Notes: generated from the sequence alone by a model not told the origin. 64,000 nucleotides of DNA from CAZMZW01 sp963802275 (GCA_963802275.1 CAWDIB010000004.1:1-64000), one strand, 5' to 3'; positions 1-8,476 are shown, counted from the first letter of the stretch. A program made the numbers and translations.

Positions 1-1
1 G

Positions 2-211
2 CTGCTGGATGACCGGGACGAGCGCCCGGGCGTCAAGTTCAAGGACTGCGATCTCCTGGGGCTGCCCCTGCGGGTGGTGGTGGGAGCCAAGGGCCTGGCC
101 CAGGGGGCCGCGGAAGTGCGCCACCGGCGAGCTGCGGACAACATCATGGTCCCTCTGGGGGACCTGATCCCTTACCTCAAGGATCACATCGCTCAGGAGC
201 AGCATGGTTAA
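2..211 (+). CDS. proS: Prolyl-tRNA synthetase, C-terminal fragment
   Basis: Only the last 69 codons are inside the window; the gene enters from the left edge. The translated piece begins LLDDRDERPGVKFKDCDLLG and continues with GLPLRVVVGAKGLAQGAAEV, which is the anticodon-binding domain found at the end of bacterial class II prolyl-tRNA synthetases. The enzyme charges tRNA-Pro with proline in the cytoplasm. The stop codon overlaps the start of the downstream rsh gene by 8 bases, which suggests translational coupling. The family call rests on this C-terminal domain alone, so another class IIa synthetase (glycyl, threonyl, histidyl) is possible but less likely given the conserved 'DDRDERPGVKF' block. 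Confidence 0.85.
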   Translation: MLDDRDERPGVKFKDCDLLGLPLRVVVGAKGLAQGAAEVRHRRAADNIMVPLGDLIPYLKDHIAQEQHG

Positions 212-2363
212 CCGGATCATCCGCCTCCAGGACATCGTGGAGGAGGTCCTTAAGCATCACCCCGAGGCCGATACCGACCTCATCGAAAAGGCTTACATCT
301 TCTCGGCCAAGGCCCACGACGGCCAGCTGCGCCTGAGCGGCGAACCCTACCTGTCCCACCCCCTGGAAGTGGCCTACCATCTGGCCAAGATGGGCCTGGG
401 GCCCGTCACCGTCTCCTCCGGCCTGCTCCACGACACCGTGGAGGATTCCGCCGCCACCCTGGACGATTTGGAGGAATACTTCGGCGAAGAAGTGGCGGAC
501 GTAGTCAACGGCGTCACCAAGATCGGCATGCTGGTCTTCGGCAACAAGCTTACGCAGCAGGCGGAATACATCCGCAAGATGATCCTCTCCATGTCCCACG
601 ACATCCGGGTGCTCCTGGTCAAGCTGGCCGACCGGGTGCACAACATGCGGACCCTGGGGATCATGGAGCCCGCCAAGCAGAAGCGCATCGCCCGGGAGAC
701 CCAGGATATCTACGCCCCCCTGGCCGGCCGGCTGGGCATGTTCCGCCTCAAGGCCGAGCTGGAAGACCTGTCCTTCTTCTACCTGGAACCCGAGGCCTAC
801 CAGCAGATCCAGGAAGGGCTGTCCCGGAAGAAGGGGGAACTGGAGAAATACAACCAGGAGATGTGCCAGTTCTTGCGGGATAAACTGACGGAGCACCACA
901 TCAAGGGGGAAGTGAACGGGCGGGTCAAAAATTTCTACAGCATCTACCGCAAGCTCCAGGCCCAGGAGATCACCCTGGACGAACTTTACGATCTCCTGGC
1001 TTTTCGCATCGTCGTGGACACGGTCCAGGAATGCTACGAGACCCTGGGGGTCATCCATGCCCTGTTCCGGCCGGTGCCGGGCCGTCTCAAAGACTATATC
1101 GGCATGCCCAAGGCCAACATGTACCAGTCCATCCACACCACGGTGATCGGCCAGGGGGGCGAACGCCTGGAGATCCAGATCCGCACCCGGGAGATGCACC
1201 GGGTGGCGGAGGAAGGGATTGCGGCCCACTGGAGCTACAAGGAGCGGCGGGCGTTTCACGAGAAGGAGGCCCAGCGTTTCAGCTGGCTCAAGCAGATGGT
1301 GGATCTCCAGAAGGAGCTGAAAAACCCCCAGGAGCTCCTGGAGGGGGTGCGGCTGGAGCTCTACCCCGACGAGGTCTACGTCTTCACGCCCAACGGCGAA
1401 GTCAAGGAGTTGCCCCGGGGGGCGACGGTGGTGGATTTTGCCTACGCCATCCATTCGCAGGTGGGCGACCGCTGCACCGGCGGCAAGGTCAACGGCCGCA
1501 TGGTGCCCCTGCGCACGGAGCTGGCCAACGGCGACACGGTGGAGATCATCACGTCGCCCCACCACAATCCCAGCCGGGACTGGCTCCAGTTCGTCAAGAC
1601 CACCAAGGCCCGGCACAAGATCCGCCAGTGGCTCAAGTTGGCGGAGCGGGAGCAGTCCGTGGCCCTGGGCAAGGAGCTCCTGGAGCGGGAGCTGCGGAAG
1701 TCCGGGACCAGCCTGCAGAAGCTGGTGAAGGACGGGGACGACCTCAAGCAGGTGATTCAGGATTTGTCGTTTGTGGGGGTGGACGATCTGCTGGCGGCCA
1801 TCGGGCACGGCAAGGTGTCACCCGGGCAGGTGACCGGGCGGCTGTCGCGCCTGGCCGCGCCGGTGGTGGAGGAGGAGGTCCTCCCCGAGCTGCCGGCGAA
1901 GCGGGCCAAGGAAGAACCCGCCGGCCTCAAGGTCAAGGACCTGGACGACATGCTGGTGCGGCTGGCCAATTGCTGCCAGCCCATCCCCGGGGACCCCATC
2001 ATGGGCTACATCACCCGGGGGAAAGGGGTGACCATCCACCGGGCCGACTGCCCCTACCTGGCCAGCACCGAGACTTTCCGTCACATCCCGGCAGAGTGGG
2101 ACGGAGGCGGCGGGGCCAAAAAGTTCTACCCCGTGAAAATTCAGGTGGTGACGGTGGACAAGCCGGGGCTCCTGGCGGATATCACCACCGCCTTGAAGAG
2201 CGCCGAAGTCAATGTCACCAAGGCCTCGGTGGAGACCACTGCGGAAAACAAGGGGGTGGCCCAGTTCACCATTCAGGTGTCGGATCAGCAGCACCTGGAA
2301 AAGGTGTTCGGCGCCCTCAAACGCTTGAAAGAAGTGATTTCGGTGCGGCGGCTGGCGGGGTGA
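204..2363 (+). CDS. Bifunctional (p)ppGpp synthetase/hydrolase, RSH family
   Basis: A 719-residue RelA/SpoT homologue that makes and breaks the stringent-response alarmone (p)ppGpp in the cytoplasm. The N-terminal HD hydrolase domain is intact, with HDTVED at residues 76-81 and ADRVHN at 142-147. The synthetase domain follows (about 210-340) and carries RLKD at 294-297. The RxKD form of this loop is typical of bifunctional Rel/SpoT enzymes rather than synthetase-only RelA (RFDD). A TGS domain lies around 390-450 and an ACT domain occupies the last 75 residues. Length matches the family. The ATG start overlaps the proS stop. Both catalytic domains look active, so this could be the sole long RSH of the organism; that is inference. 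Confidence 0.95.
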   Translation: MVNRIIRLQDIVEEVLKHHPEADTDLIEKAYIFSAKAHDGQLRLSGEPYLSHPLEVAYHLAKMGLGPVTVSSGLLHDTVEDSAATLDDLEEYFGEEVADVVNGVTKIGMLVFGNKLTQQAEYIRKMILSMSHDIRVLLVKLADRVHNMRTLGIMEPAKQKRIARETQDIYAPLAGRLGMFRLKAELEDLSFFYLEPEAYQQIQEGLSRKKGELEKYNQEMCQFLRDKLTEHHIKGEVNGRVKNFYSIYRKLQAQEITLDELYDLLAFRIVVDTVQECYETLGVIHALFRPVPGRLKDYIGMPKANMYQSIHTTVIGQGGERLEIQIRTREMHRVAEEGIAAHWSYKERRAFHEKEAQRFSWLKQMVDLQKELKNPQELLEGVRLELYPDEVYVFTPNGEVKELPRGATVVDFAYAIHSQVGDRCTGGKVNGRMVPLRTELANGDTVEIITSPHHNPSRDWLQFVKTTKARHKIRQWLKLAEREQSVALGKELLERELRKSGTSLQKLVKDGDDLKQVIQDLSFVGVDDLLAAIGHGKVSPGQVTGRLSRLAAPVVEEEVLPELPAKRAKEEPAGLKVKDLDDMLVRLANCCQPIPGDPIMGYITRGKGVTIHRADCPYLASTETFRHIPAEWDGGGGAKKFYPVKIQVVTVDKPGLLADITTALKSAEVNVTKASVETTAENKGVAQFTIQVSDQQHLEKVFGALKRLKEVISVRRLAG

Positions 2364-2367
2364 AAAG

Positions 2368-2442
2368 GCAGCGGTTAGCAATTAGCAGTTAGCAATCAGC
2401 GGTCAGATATCTATCTAACTGCTAAAGGCTAACTGCTAAAGG
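2368..2442. repeat. Degenerate heptamer repeat array between rsh and rpmB
   Basis: About ten 7-base units follow the rsh stop codon and run to the rpmB stop codon. The first part has variants of CGGTTAG/CAATTAG/CAGTTAG; the second alternates AACTGCT and AAAGGCT. Period 7 is clear although units vary. This is one of ten such arrays in the window. Confidence 0.75.
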
Positions 2443-2634
2443 CTACGCGGGCTTTATGACCTTCCCGGAGCGCAGGCACCGGGTGCACACCTGAACATAG
2501 CTGACGGAGCCCTGGCTCAGGGCCCGGACCCGGCGCAGATTCGGCTTCCAGCGGCGCTTGGTGTGGTTGTTGGCATGGCTGACGTTGTTGCCCACCTGGG
2601 GGCGTTTGCCGCAAATCTCACAGACATAGGACAT
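2443..2634 (-). CDS. rpmB: 50S ribosomal protein L28
   Basis: A 63-residue basic protein of the large ribosomal subunit. It starts MSYVCEICGKRPQVGNNVSH, followed by the NHTKRRWKPNL segment diagnostic of L28. It keeps the zinc-binding form of the protein, with cysteine pairs at CEIC (near residues 5-8) and CTRC (near 49-52). The gene is monocistronic, reads opposite to rsh, and has a purine-rich GGAGG ribosome binding site just upstream of the ATG. Length is normal for the short bacterial L28. Confidence 0.95.
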   Translation of the reverse strand: MSYVCEICGKRPQVGNNVSHANNHTKRRWKPNLRRVRALSQGSVSYVQVCTRCLRSGKVIKPA

Positions 2635-2695
2635 GACACATCCTCCTCAAACTTTTTAAGTTTATAAAAATTTTCAGAGGAAGCAAGGGAAAAAG

Positions 2696-3628
2696 ATGAA
2701 AATTGCCGGCAGGCGACAATGGGGGGGGGCGATCCTGGCGCTGCTGCTGGCCTGGGGCCTGGCCGGGAGTGCGGCCCGGGCCGGGAGCCCGGAGGCCCGG
2801 GAAAGCGCGGCCCTGTTCTCCCTCAAGGACCTGGGGCCGGTGGACCTCTCCCCCAAGACGGTGACTGTGGAGGTCTACGTTGACCCGGACCCGGAGCTGG
2901 CCGAGGTTCGCCGCATGCGGGCCCAGGTCTGGGAGCAGGTGGCCCGGTTCTACGGCGGCATGGGGGTCAACCTGGTGGAGGCGGCCGGCCAGAGCCAGCC
3001 CGGGCCCCTGGACCCGGTCAAACGCCTCCGGATCGAACTGGTCCCCGACCGGCAGTGGCTGCAAAAGAGTTTTAAGGCGTTTGACGTGGCGCCGCCGTTT
3101 CAACTCCGGTTCCTCCAGGTCTGCCTGGACAAGTGCGCCTTCGCCCACGTGAGCCTGTCCACCGTCCACATCTCCTTCAAGCGTTTCAAGAAGGCCGAAT
3201 TCTCCAGCGATCCGGGCGAGTCCAACCTCAACCGGCACTGGCTGGCCAACCTCCTGATCCACGAACTGGGGCATCTCCTGGGCCTCTACCATTCCTTCGA
3301 GTTCACCAACGACCCGGTGGCCGTGGAGGCCAGGGGTGCGGCCACCCCGAATTTCATGAGCCACGACATCGCCTTCAAGGCTTCCCTGGGGTTCGTGGAC
3401 TTTCAGAAACGCCTGGTCCACAGCTACCTGAGCCAGGGGCGCGTGTTCCAGCAATACCGGCAGGTGGAGTTCGACCCCCTGCGCTACCTGGAGATGGTGA
3501 AGCGCCACAACGGCTATCAGGAGACGCCGCCCATCAAGACCGCCAAGGCCGGCAAGGTCTCCTACCGGGCGGCAGCAGACCGCATCAAGACGTTTGACGA
3601 CGACGATGAGGATGATGAGGACGATTGA
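2696..3628 (+). CDS. Secreted metzincin-type zinc metalloprotease
   Basis: A 310-residue protein with a signal peptide (about residues 1-29, ending SAARA) and a full metzincin active site, HELGHLLGLYH, with zinc ligands His189, His193 and His199 and the catalytic base Glu190. A possible Met-turn (NFMS) follows about 25 residues later. These features place it among matrixin/M10-like or related archaemetzincin-type proteases acting outside the cytoplasm. The C terminus is an unusual run of Asp/Glu of about ten residues, possibly a calcium-binding or surface-charge tail. The gene starts 61 bases upstream of, and divergent from, rpmB. The exact peptidase family and substrate are not known from the sequence. 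Confidence 0.75.
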   Translation: MKIAGRRQWGGAILALLLAWGLAGSAARAGSPEARESAALFSLKDLGPVDLSPKTVTVEVYVDPDPELAEVRRMRAQVWEQVARFYGGMGVNLVEAAGQSQPGPLDPVKRLRIELVPDRQWLQKSFKAFDVAPPFQLRFLQVCLDKCAFAHVSLSTVHISFKRFKKAEFSSDPGESNLNRHWLANLLIHELGHLLGLYHSFEFTNDPVAVEARGAATPNFMSHDIAFKASLGFVDFQKRLVHSYLSQGRVFQQYRQVEFDPLRYLEMVKRHNGYQETPPIKTAKAGKVSYRAAADRIKTFDDDDEDDEDD

Positions 3629-3666
3629 GAAGCAGCAGTCAGCGGTTAGCTTTCAGCAGTCAGCTA
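3629..3666. repeat. Heptamer repeat array after the metalloprotease gene
   Basis: Five 7-base units (AGCAGTC, AGCGGTT, AGCTTTC, AGCAGTC, AGCTAAG) begin directly after the metalloprotease stop codon. Confidence 0.7.
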
Positions 3667-3739
3667 AGGCGGGGGTGCTTCACCTGTGGCACTATCGGGC
3701 TGTTCGACTGCATAACCTGAAGTCCAAAGGGAAAGGGCT

Positions 3740-4126
3740 ATGACAGGGAAAAAGCTCCTGGCCGGCATCTTCGCAGGGCTGATCCTGGTGAAATTGCTGG
3801 TTATCCTGATCAATCCCGGCGCCTGGAGGGGACTGACTCAGGCGATTCTGACCCATTACGGCGTCATGATGGTCTTCTACCTGGTTTTGCTGGTCCTGGT
3901 TGGCTATTACGTCTTCAGCCGCGTCGATCTTATGGATGTGGCCGTGGTCATGTTGTTCACGTCCATCCTGCTGGGGCTGACGCTCTTCCCCTACCTGGCG
4001 GTGCTGCCCGGGTTCCCGGAGAGCATCATCGCCCTGGGGCTGGGCCGGGCCTGGGTGGCGATGCTCGTGTGGATCGCCATCGCGGTGGCGGTGCTGTACC
4101 GGATTGTTGCGGGCCGGAAGGGATAG
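3740..4126 (+). CDS. Small integral membrane protein of unknown function
   Basis: A 128-residue, very hydrophobic protein with about four predicted membrane segments (near residues 5-25, 42-62, 67-90 and 100-122) separated by short polar turns, and a basic C terminus (RIVAGRKG). A GGGAAAGGG ribosome binding site precedes the ATG. No family motif is recognised. It stands between the metalloprotease gene and the convergent AICAR transformylase gene, with no clear operon partner. Confidence 0.65.
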   Translation: MTGKKLLAGIFAGLILVKLLVILINPGAWRGLTQAILTHYGVMMVFYLVLLVLVGYYVFSRVDLMDVAVVMLFTSILLGLTLFPYLAVLPGFPESIIALGLGRAWVAMLVWIAIAVAVLYRIVAGRKG

Positions 4127-4278
4127 TTGGGATGGAAAGGGGGTCGGGCCCGGCCTGAATTTTTTGGCCCAAACATGGTGGGGGGTTCACGGACCGCCCC
4201 TACAGTTTTTTTGAGATTGAGGGGAGGGCGGGGGGCTGTTTACGAAAAATCCCCCGGCCTCCCCTCAAAATATTCGCA
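4127..4278. repeat. Spacer with a palindromic GGGGTTC/GAACCGCCCC-type repeat
   Basis: The spacer between two convergent genes holds a GC-rich imperfect palindrome (GGGGGTTCACGGACCGCCCC near 4181-4200). It belongs to the same family as the elements near 31010 and 38525. No gene is seen here. Confidence 0.5.
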
Positions 4279-5568
4279 TCAATGCTTGAAGCACCGCTGG
4301 CCGGTGAACACCATGGCCACCTGGCGGGTCGGCTTCGTTGCAGGCCTCGATGACCTCGTAGTCCCGCACCGAGCCCCCGGCGTGGGCCACCGCGGTGACG
4401 CCCTGGCGGATGCCCACGTCCACGCCGTCCCTAAAGGGGAAGAAGGCGTCGGAGATCATGGTGGCGCCGATGAGGCCGCCCTTGGCCTTTTCGGTCTCCA
4501 CGTCGATGGCCACCTTGTCCGAGGCGTCCCGTTTGGCCTGGAGGATTTCCAGCTCCAGGTTCTTGTAGGGCATGCCGAACTGCTTGAAGCACAGGGTGTC
4601 GGCGTACTTGGTGTAGGCCTTGAAGACCGCGATCTCCGCCACGCCCACCCGGTCCTGTTCCCCGGTGCCGATGCCCACGGTGCAGCCGTCCTTGACAAAG
4701 ATGACGGAGTTGGAGGTGATGCCCTGCTCCACCCACCAGCCGAAGAGGAGGTCTTCGTACTCCGCCTCGCTGGGCTGGCGGACGCAACGGTATTCCTTGC
4801 CCTGGTAGGTGGCCGCGGCGGGTTTGAAATCCTCTTTTTTGAGGATGGCGTTCAAGGGCGACTGCTGGACGATGATGCCGCCGTCGATGAGGCACTTAAA
4901 ATCCACGAAGCGGTTGTTGATCAGGTGCTGGAGGCGGCTGAAGCGGGGCACCCGCATGATCCGAGGTCCTTGGCCTTTTTCAGGATATCCAGGGTGCCGG
5001 CCTCGAAGTCCGGGGCGGCCAGGCCACCTCCAGGTAGTTCTGGGAGACCAGCTCGGCGGTGGCCTTGTCCAGGGGCCGGTTGAAGACCGCGGCCCCGCCG
5101 AAGGCGGCGATGCGGTCCGCCCGGTTGGCCTTGTCGTAGGCCTCGGCCAGGGTCGCGGCCCAGGCGGCGCCGCAGGGGTTGTTGTGTTTGAGGATCACCG
5201 CCGCAGGCTTCTTCTGGAGCCACTTGATGATATTCAGGCCGTTGTCCAGGTCCGTGAGGTTGGTTTTGCCCGGGTGCTTGCCCGCCTGGACCATGGCCGC
5301 TTCGTCGATGGCGCTGGTGAGGCCGTTGTTGGGGTCGTAAATGACATTCCCCCAGGGTCAGGTTGCCGCCCACCAGCTCGTAGAGGGCGGCCTCCTGGCC
5401 GGGGTTCTCCCCGTAGCGCAGCCCCATCTCGATGACGTCGCCCTTGGCGTCGGGCAGTTTCCAGGTGCGCTTGCGGTAGACGAGCTTCTGGTCGCCGAAG
5501 CTGATGGTCATCTCCGGGGGAAAATGGTCTGCCATCACGGTGCGGTACATGGCCTTGATATCGCTCAT
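4279..5568 (-). CDS. purH: Stand-alone AICAR transformylase (PurH formyltransferase part), frameshifted
   Basis: The protein begins MSDIKAMYRTVMADHFPPEM and matches the phosphoribosylaminoimidazolecarboxamide formyltransferase domain, which transfers a formyl group from 10-formyl-THF to AICAR late in purine synthesis. The AVILKHNNPCG and DAFFPFRDGVD blocks of the active site are present. The C terminus reads QVAMVFTGQRCFKH only after frame correction. Four single-base indels interrupt the frame: extra bases near 5342 and 4340, missing bases near 5030 and 4968. Corrected length is about 429 residues, equal to a formyltransferase alone; the N-terminal IMP cyclohydrolase domain of ordinary PurH is absent and not encoded upstream. 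The indels are most likely sequence errors. Start chosen at the ATG whose product aligns with stand-alone enzymes. Confidence 0.8.
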
Positions 5569-5585
5569 ACGCAATAACCTCCAGA

Positions 5586-5620
5586 AGGCGTTTTCGGTTT
5601 TCAGTTTTCGGTTTTCGGAA
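5586..5620. repeat. Heptamer repeat array upstream of the AICAR transformylase gene
   Basis: Units of CGGTTTT and CAGTTTT repeat with period 7 about 20 bases upstream of the start codon. The array near 5831 is its inverted relative. Confidence 0.7.
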
Positions 5621-5750
5621 AAAAATGGATAAGCCAAGCCTGGTTGGGTGTATCGGCGTCCTCGGTGTTAATCCGATATTCTATCGAATAGCCCTATTGT
5701 GGCACGAGTCGCCCCTCCTTGACAAGCGGCTTTCCCACCGGGTGATGAAA

Positions 5751-5779
5751 TTGACAGCATCCCCGGGAACTGCTAATCT
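5751..5779 (+). promoter_or_regulatory. Sigma-70-type promoter for the 5869 gene group
   Basis: TTGACA at 5751-5756 and TAATCT at 5774-5779 are separated by 17 bases. Orientation and position fit transcription of the three small genes starting at 5869. Confidence 0.6.
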
Positions 5780-5830
5780 TTAAAAGGTATTTAAGGACAA
5801 AGGTAAGGCCACCAACGGTAACTTCTTTTA

Positions 5831-5861
5831 CTGAAAACCGGAAACCGAAAACCGGAAACTA
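5831..5861. repeat. Heptamer repeat array just before the 5869 gene
   Basis: CTGAAAA, CCGGAAA, CCGAAAA, CCGGAAA units repeat with period 7 and end 8 bases before the ATG at 5869. They occupy the 5' untranslated region downstream of the predicted promoter. Confidence 0.7.
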
Positions 5862-5868
5862 TCCATCA

Positions 5869-6144
5869 ATGGAGATCAAGGCCCTGGACTTCGTGATCGG
5901 CATGACCCTGGGGCTGGCCCTGGGAGTGGGGGGGACCCTGCTGGCGGGCCGGGTCCGGGGCTGGCTGGGCCGCTCCGAGGTGGGCCGCCTGCGGGGGGAG
6001 AACCGGACCTTGCAGCGCCGCCTGGAGGAAAAGGACCGGCACATCGGCAAGATGCTCAGGGAGACCCAGCGTCTGGCGGAGCGGCTGGGGCAGAAGGCGG
6101 TCGTGTCCCAGACAGAAGAAACTCATGTGAAAATATCTGATTGA
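5869..6144 (+). CDS. Membrane-anchored coiled-coil protein of unknown function
   Basis: A 91-residue protein with one N-terminal membrane segment (about residues 8-27, glycine-rich GMTLGLALGVGGTLLAG). A charged helix with heptad-like spacing follows (about 35-75, RLRGENRTLQRRLEEKDRHI). This architecture suggests a single-pass membrane protein with a cytoplasmic coiled coil. No family is recognised. It lies downstream of a good promoter and could form a transcription unit with the next two small genes, which end at a strong terminator. Confidence 0.6.
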   Translation: MEIKALDFVIGMTLGLALGVGGTLLAGRVRGWLGRSEVGRLRGENRTLQRRLEEKDRHIGKMLRETQRLAERLGQKAVVSQTEETHVKISD

Positions 6145-6151
6145 ACGCGGG

Positions 6152-6183
6152 ACTGTAGGGGGCGGGTTTGAAACCCGCCCCTA
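6152..6183. repeat. Palindromic repeat GTAGGGG(C)GGGTTT / AAACCCGCCCCTAC
   Basis: A near-perfect inverted repeat of about 30 bases lies between two small genes. A second copy of the same palindrome is at 37919-37946. It could fold as a hairpin in RNA but lacks the T tract expected of a terminator. Confidence 0.7.
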
Positions 6184-6211
6184 CGGCTACCCTGCACTAG
6201 AGGAGACACCC

Positions 6212-6535
6212 ATGGCGAACAAGGATTTTTCCCTCAACGGGGCCCTGGTGGGCGGTTTGGCCGGCTGGGTGGCGGAAGTGGCTATTCAGGAGGTCACCGG
6301 GCACCACGTCACCACAGGGCTGCTGGAGATTGCCGGGGCGGCGGCGGGCCTGTGGCGGCTGGACCAGCGCCTGGCCGGGGTCTTGAAGGACACCCTGGCG
6401 CAGACCGGGAGCGGCCAGGACCAGGACTACCGGGAGATCAGGCAGCGCATCGACGACTTGACCCAGGACCTGCCGGAGCTGCGGGAGATCCTGGCCAACA
6501 TGGTGGACGCGGGCATCTCGGCGCAAAAGGCCTGA
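6212..6535 (+). CDS. Small hypothetical protein with a glycine-rich hydrophobic N-terminal half
   Basis: A 107-residue protein. Residues 9-48 are hydrophobic and glycine-rich (GALVGGLAGWVAEVAIQEV, then GLLEIAGAAAGLW). The second half is charged and helical (DYREIRQRIDDLTQDLPELR). A GGAGA ribosome binding site precedes the ATG. No family motif is recognised. It is followed one base after its stop codon by the next gene, so the two are very likely co-transcribed. Confidence 0.6.
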   Translation: MANKDFSLNGALVGGLAGWVAEVAIQEVTGHHVTTGLLEIAGAAAGLWRLDQRLAGVLKDTLAQTGSGQDQDYREIRQRIDDLTQDLPELREILANMVDAGISAQKA

Positions 6536-6536
6536 C

Positions 6537-6926
6537 GTGCTGGGCGTGGGTCTGCTGGTGCGCCTGGGCCGCCAGGTGCTGGCCGGGCCGGTGGCGGACT
6601 CGGGCGTCTTGCCCGGGAGCTACTACCGCCACCTGGTGCTGGCGGCCCTGGAGGAGGAGGATTTTCCCGGGGCCCTGCGCCACCTGAAGTGGGTGACGGA
6701 CCCGCTCCTGGCCCAGATCGTGGTCCTGCGCCTCCGGCTGCTGCGGGCCCGGCACCGGCGGCGCCTGGAAGCCGTCCGGGACCTGTTGGCCGCGGAGCCT
6801 GCGCCGGCGCGCCGGGAACCCTACGAGACCGTCCTCCGGGAAGAGAGCCGGGCCCTGGAACTGCTTGAGGAGTATGAGGGGCAGGCCCTGGCGCATTTAG
6901 CCGGGCCGGGGAAGCCGTCAGCCTGA
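6537..6926 (+). CDS. Hypothetical Arg/Leu-rich helical protein
   Basis: A 129-residue protein starting at GTG one base after the upstream stop. It is rich in Arg, Leu and Glu with short predicted helices (YYRHLVLAALEEEDFPGALR, then LRLRLLRARHRRRLEAVRDL) and no clear membrane segment after a hydrophobic N terminus. The tetratricopeptide-like spacing of the first helices is only suggestive. It is the last gene before a rho-independent terminator at 6954. Confidence 0.55.
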   Translation: MLGVGLLVRLGRQVLAGPVADSGVLPGSYYRHLVLAALEEEDFPGALRHLKWVTDPLLAQIVVLRLRLLRARHRRRLEAVRDLLAAEPAPARREPYETVLREESRALELLEEYEGQALAHLAGPGKPSA

Positions 6927-6953
6927 CAGATAAATCAATGAACGAGTCACATT

Positions 6954-6982
6954 GGCAGGGCCCTGGCGGCCCTGCCTTTTTT
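6954..6982 (+). terminator. Rho-independent terminator (GGCAGGGCC hairpin)
   Basis: GGCAGGGCC pairs perfectly with GGCCCTGCC around a 5-base loop and is followed by six T residues. The same stem is reused at 8237, 9591 and 10723. Confidence 0.9.
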
Positions 6983-7338
6983 GTGCGGGTTGCACCGATT
7001 TTCAGGGAAATGGGCGGGGATTTTCAGGGAATTCCCGGAGTGACTTGAGGTCACGTTGGGGCATAGTGGTTTCACCTGTGGCACCGAAGGGCCGGAGGGT
7101 CCAACCCTGCCGACGCCGCAGTGACCGGGGCGGGGCCGGGGTGCCCGAAAATTGCCCGTGGGGTCTTACATTTTTGCAAGAAGGGCAGGCAGGGCCGGCC
7201 ATCGGCCGGGACGGCTCCCGGTTATGCCAACAGCGGCATTAAGGCCGGCGCCGGTCACTCCGGCACCTGACAAATCAGCGAAGAAAGTCTCTTGTGAAGT
7301 GCTTTAGATAAATAAATTCTATGATTGTTAATTTTTTC
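6983..7338. other. Non-coding stretch upstream of the PEP-CTERM cassettes
   Basis: About 350 bases without a convincing gene. It contains several short GC palindromes (for example around GGCCGGCCATCGGCCGGG near 7194) and becomes AT-rich from about 7310, where the first cassette promoter begins. Confidence 0.5.
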
Positions 7339-7366
7339 TTGACATGGGTTGAGAAAGTTTTAGAAT
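7339..7366 (+). promoter_or_regulatory. Promoter of PEP-CTERM cassette 1
   Basis: TTGACA at 7339-7344, a 16-base spacer, then TAGAAT at 7361-7366. The same 16-base spacing is found in the promoters of cassettes 2 and 3. It leaves a leader of about 155 bases before the start codon at 7528. Confidence 0.65.
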
Positions 7367-7527
7367 TGGTCTTGCTGTACAAGACCACGTTTCGGTCCGG
7401 CTAAGCCCAGGAAGGCAGGTGGGGCAGGCAGGAAGCCCGCCGCAGTTTTAACTCCCCGGCCAGACAGCGAGCAGCAGCGCGTCACGGTGTTAAATCGAGT
7501 TGAAGGATCAACAGGGTGGGCAATAGT

Positions 7528-8209
7528 ATGCGTACATGGGTTAGAGTGAGCAGGTGGGGGTGGCTGGCGGTGTTAATGATTGCGCCGGCGTTATTGATGG
7601 CCGTTCTGCCGGCGCCGGCGGGGGCGACTATTTATTACTTCGACATGGACTCCGACCAGAACCATACCGGCACCTTCTACACCCAGGCCGGGTATACCAG
7701 CGTCAAGGTTTCAACTCTGGTCAATCCTCCCACTCCGCTGTATGGCTGGGTAACCAGTCCGGCCGGAATCGGGGCTCCCACTGGCCAGAGAGACCGGGGG
7801 GCAATCAGCGGTGACACGCAGTCGAATCTGGATCGTGATTTTCACTTTCGATTCAATCGATCGGACCTTCAGGGCTGGCTATGGTAATGGAACTTATGGA
7901 GTGATTCTCTACTTCCGGGATACCGGTTATGTTCACGATAACATCCAGGTCTTTGCCGAAGGTAATCTGGTAGTGCCTGCCTTCAGCACTTCAATGACTG
8001 CCACGATAACCAAGACCTTTAATGTGGTGGTTAACGATGGCGTCTTGGACTTGAGATTCAATAATAACGACACCACTGGAGATCCCAACTGGATCATCAA
8101 CGGCATCGTCTTGAATTACGTCCCCCTGCCTTCCACCGTTCTCCTCCTGGGTGCCGGACTGGTGGGGCTGGGGCTCTGGCATCGTCGGCGGAAGGGCCAG
8201 AAGCAGTAA
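7528..8209 (+). CDS. PEP-CTERM exported protein 1, one frameshift
   Basis: After removal of one extra base near 7849 the product is about 226 residues. It has a signal peptide starting MRTWVRVSRWGWLAV and ending near PAGA. The exported domain starts YYFDMDSDQ, contains DRTFRAGYGNGTYGVILYF, and resembles galactose-binding/malectin-like beta-sandwich modules. The C-terminal sorting tail is VPLPSTVLLLGAGLVGL plus WHRRRK. PEP-CTERM tails are processed by an exosortase and direct proteins to the envelope or exopolysaccharide matrix. The ATG at 7528 was preferred over an upstream one because cassette 2 begins with the same MRTW motif. The exported-domain assignment is tentative. Confidence 0.75.
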
Positions 8210-8236
8210 GGCGTTTCGCTCAATCAGGTATTTCGA

Positions 8237-8265
8237 GGCAGGGCCGCGATGGCCCTGCCTTTTTT
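8237..8265 (+). terminator. Terminator of PEP-CTERM cassette 1
   Basis: GGCAGGGCC and GGCCCTGCC pair around CGCGA and are followed by six T residues. Confidence 0.9.
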
Positions 8266-8476
8266 ATGCTTGCGGGGAGGGGTGGGGCCGGCAAGGCGCG
8301 GGGCGGCCACCTGGCGCGACGCCGGGGGCGGGGCTCCGAGGCCGTGAAGGGGGCGTTTTCACTTTCAGGGCTTTCCCCCGGCAAAATCAGGGTTTGTCCG
8401 GAGTTTCCCGTAGGGCTGGTTGGTGTATACCTGATCCGGGGAGTAATACCAAATGCGCCCAGGAAGGTAATTTTTA

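Noticed and set aside
177..1808. A 543-codon open frame on the minus strand opposite rsh
   Set aside because: It is a shadow of a GC-rich coding region; the plus strand encodes a complete, motif-bearing RSH protein. The same applies to long antisense frames opposite dnaX, rodA, atpA, znuA and typA.
2368..2442. Heptamer arrays considered as CRISPR or as iterons of an origin
   Set aside because: Units are 7 bases, degenerate and contiguous without spacers; arrays are scattered at many genes and no replication initiator gene is nearby.
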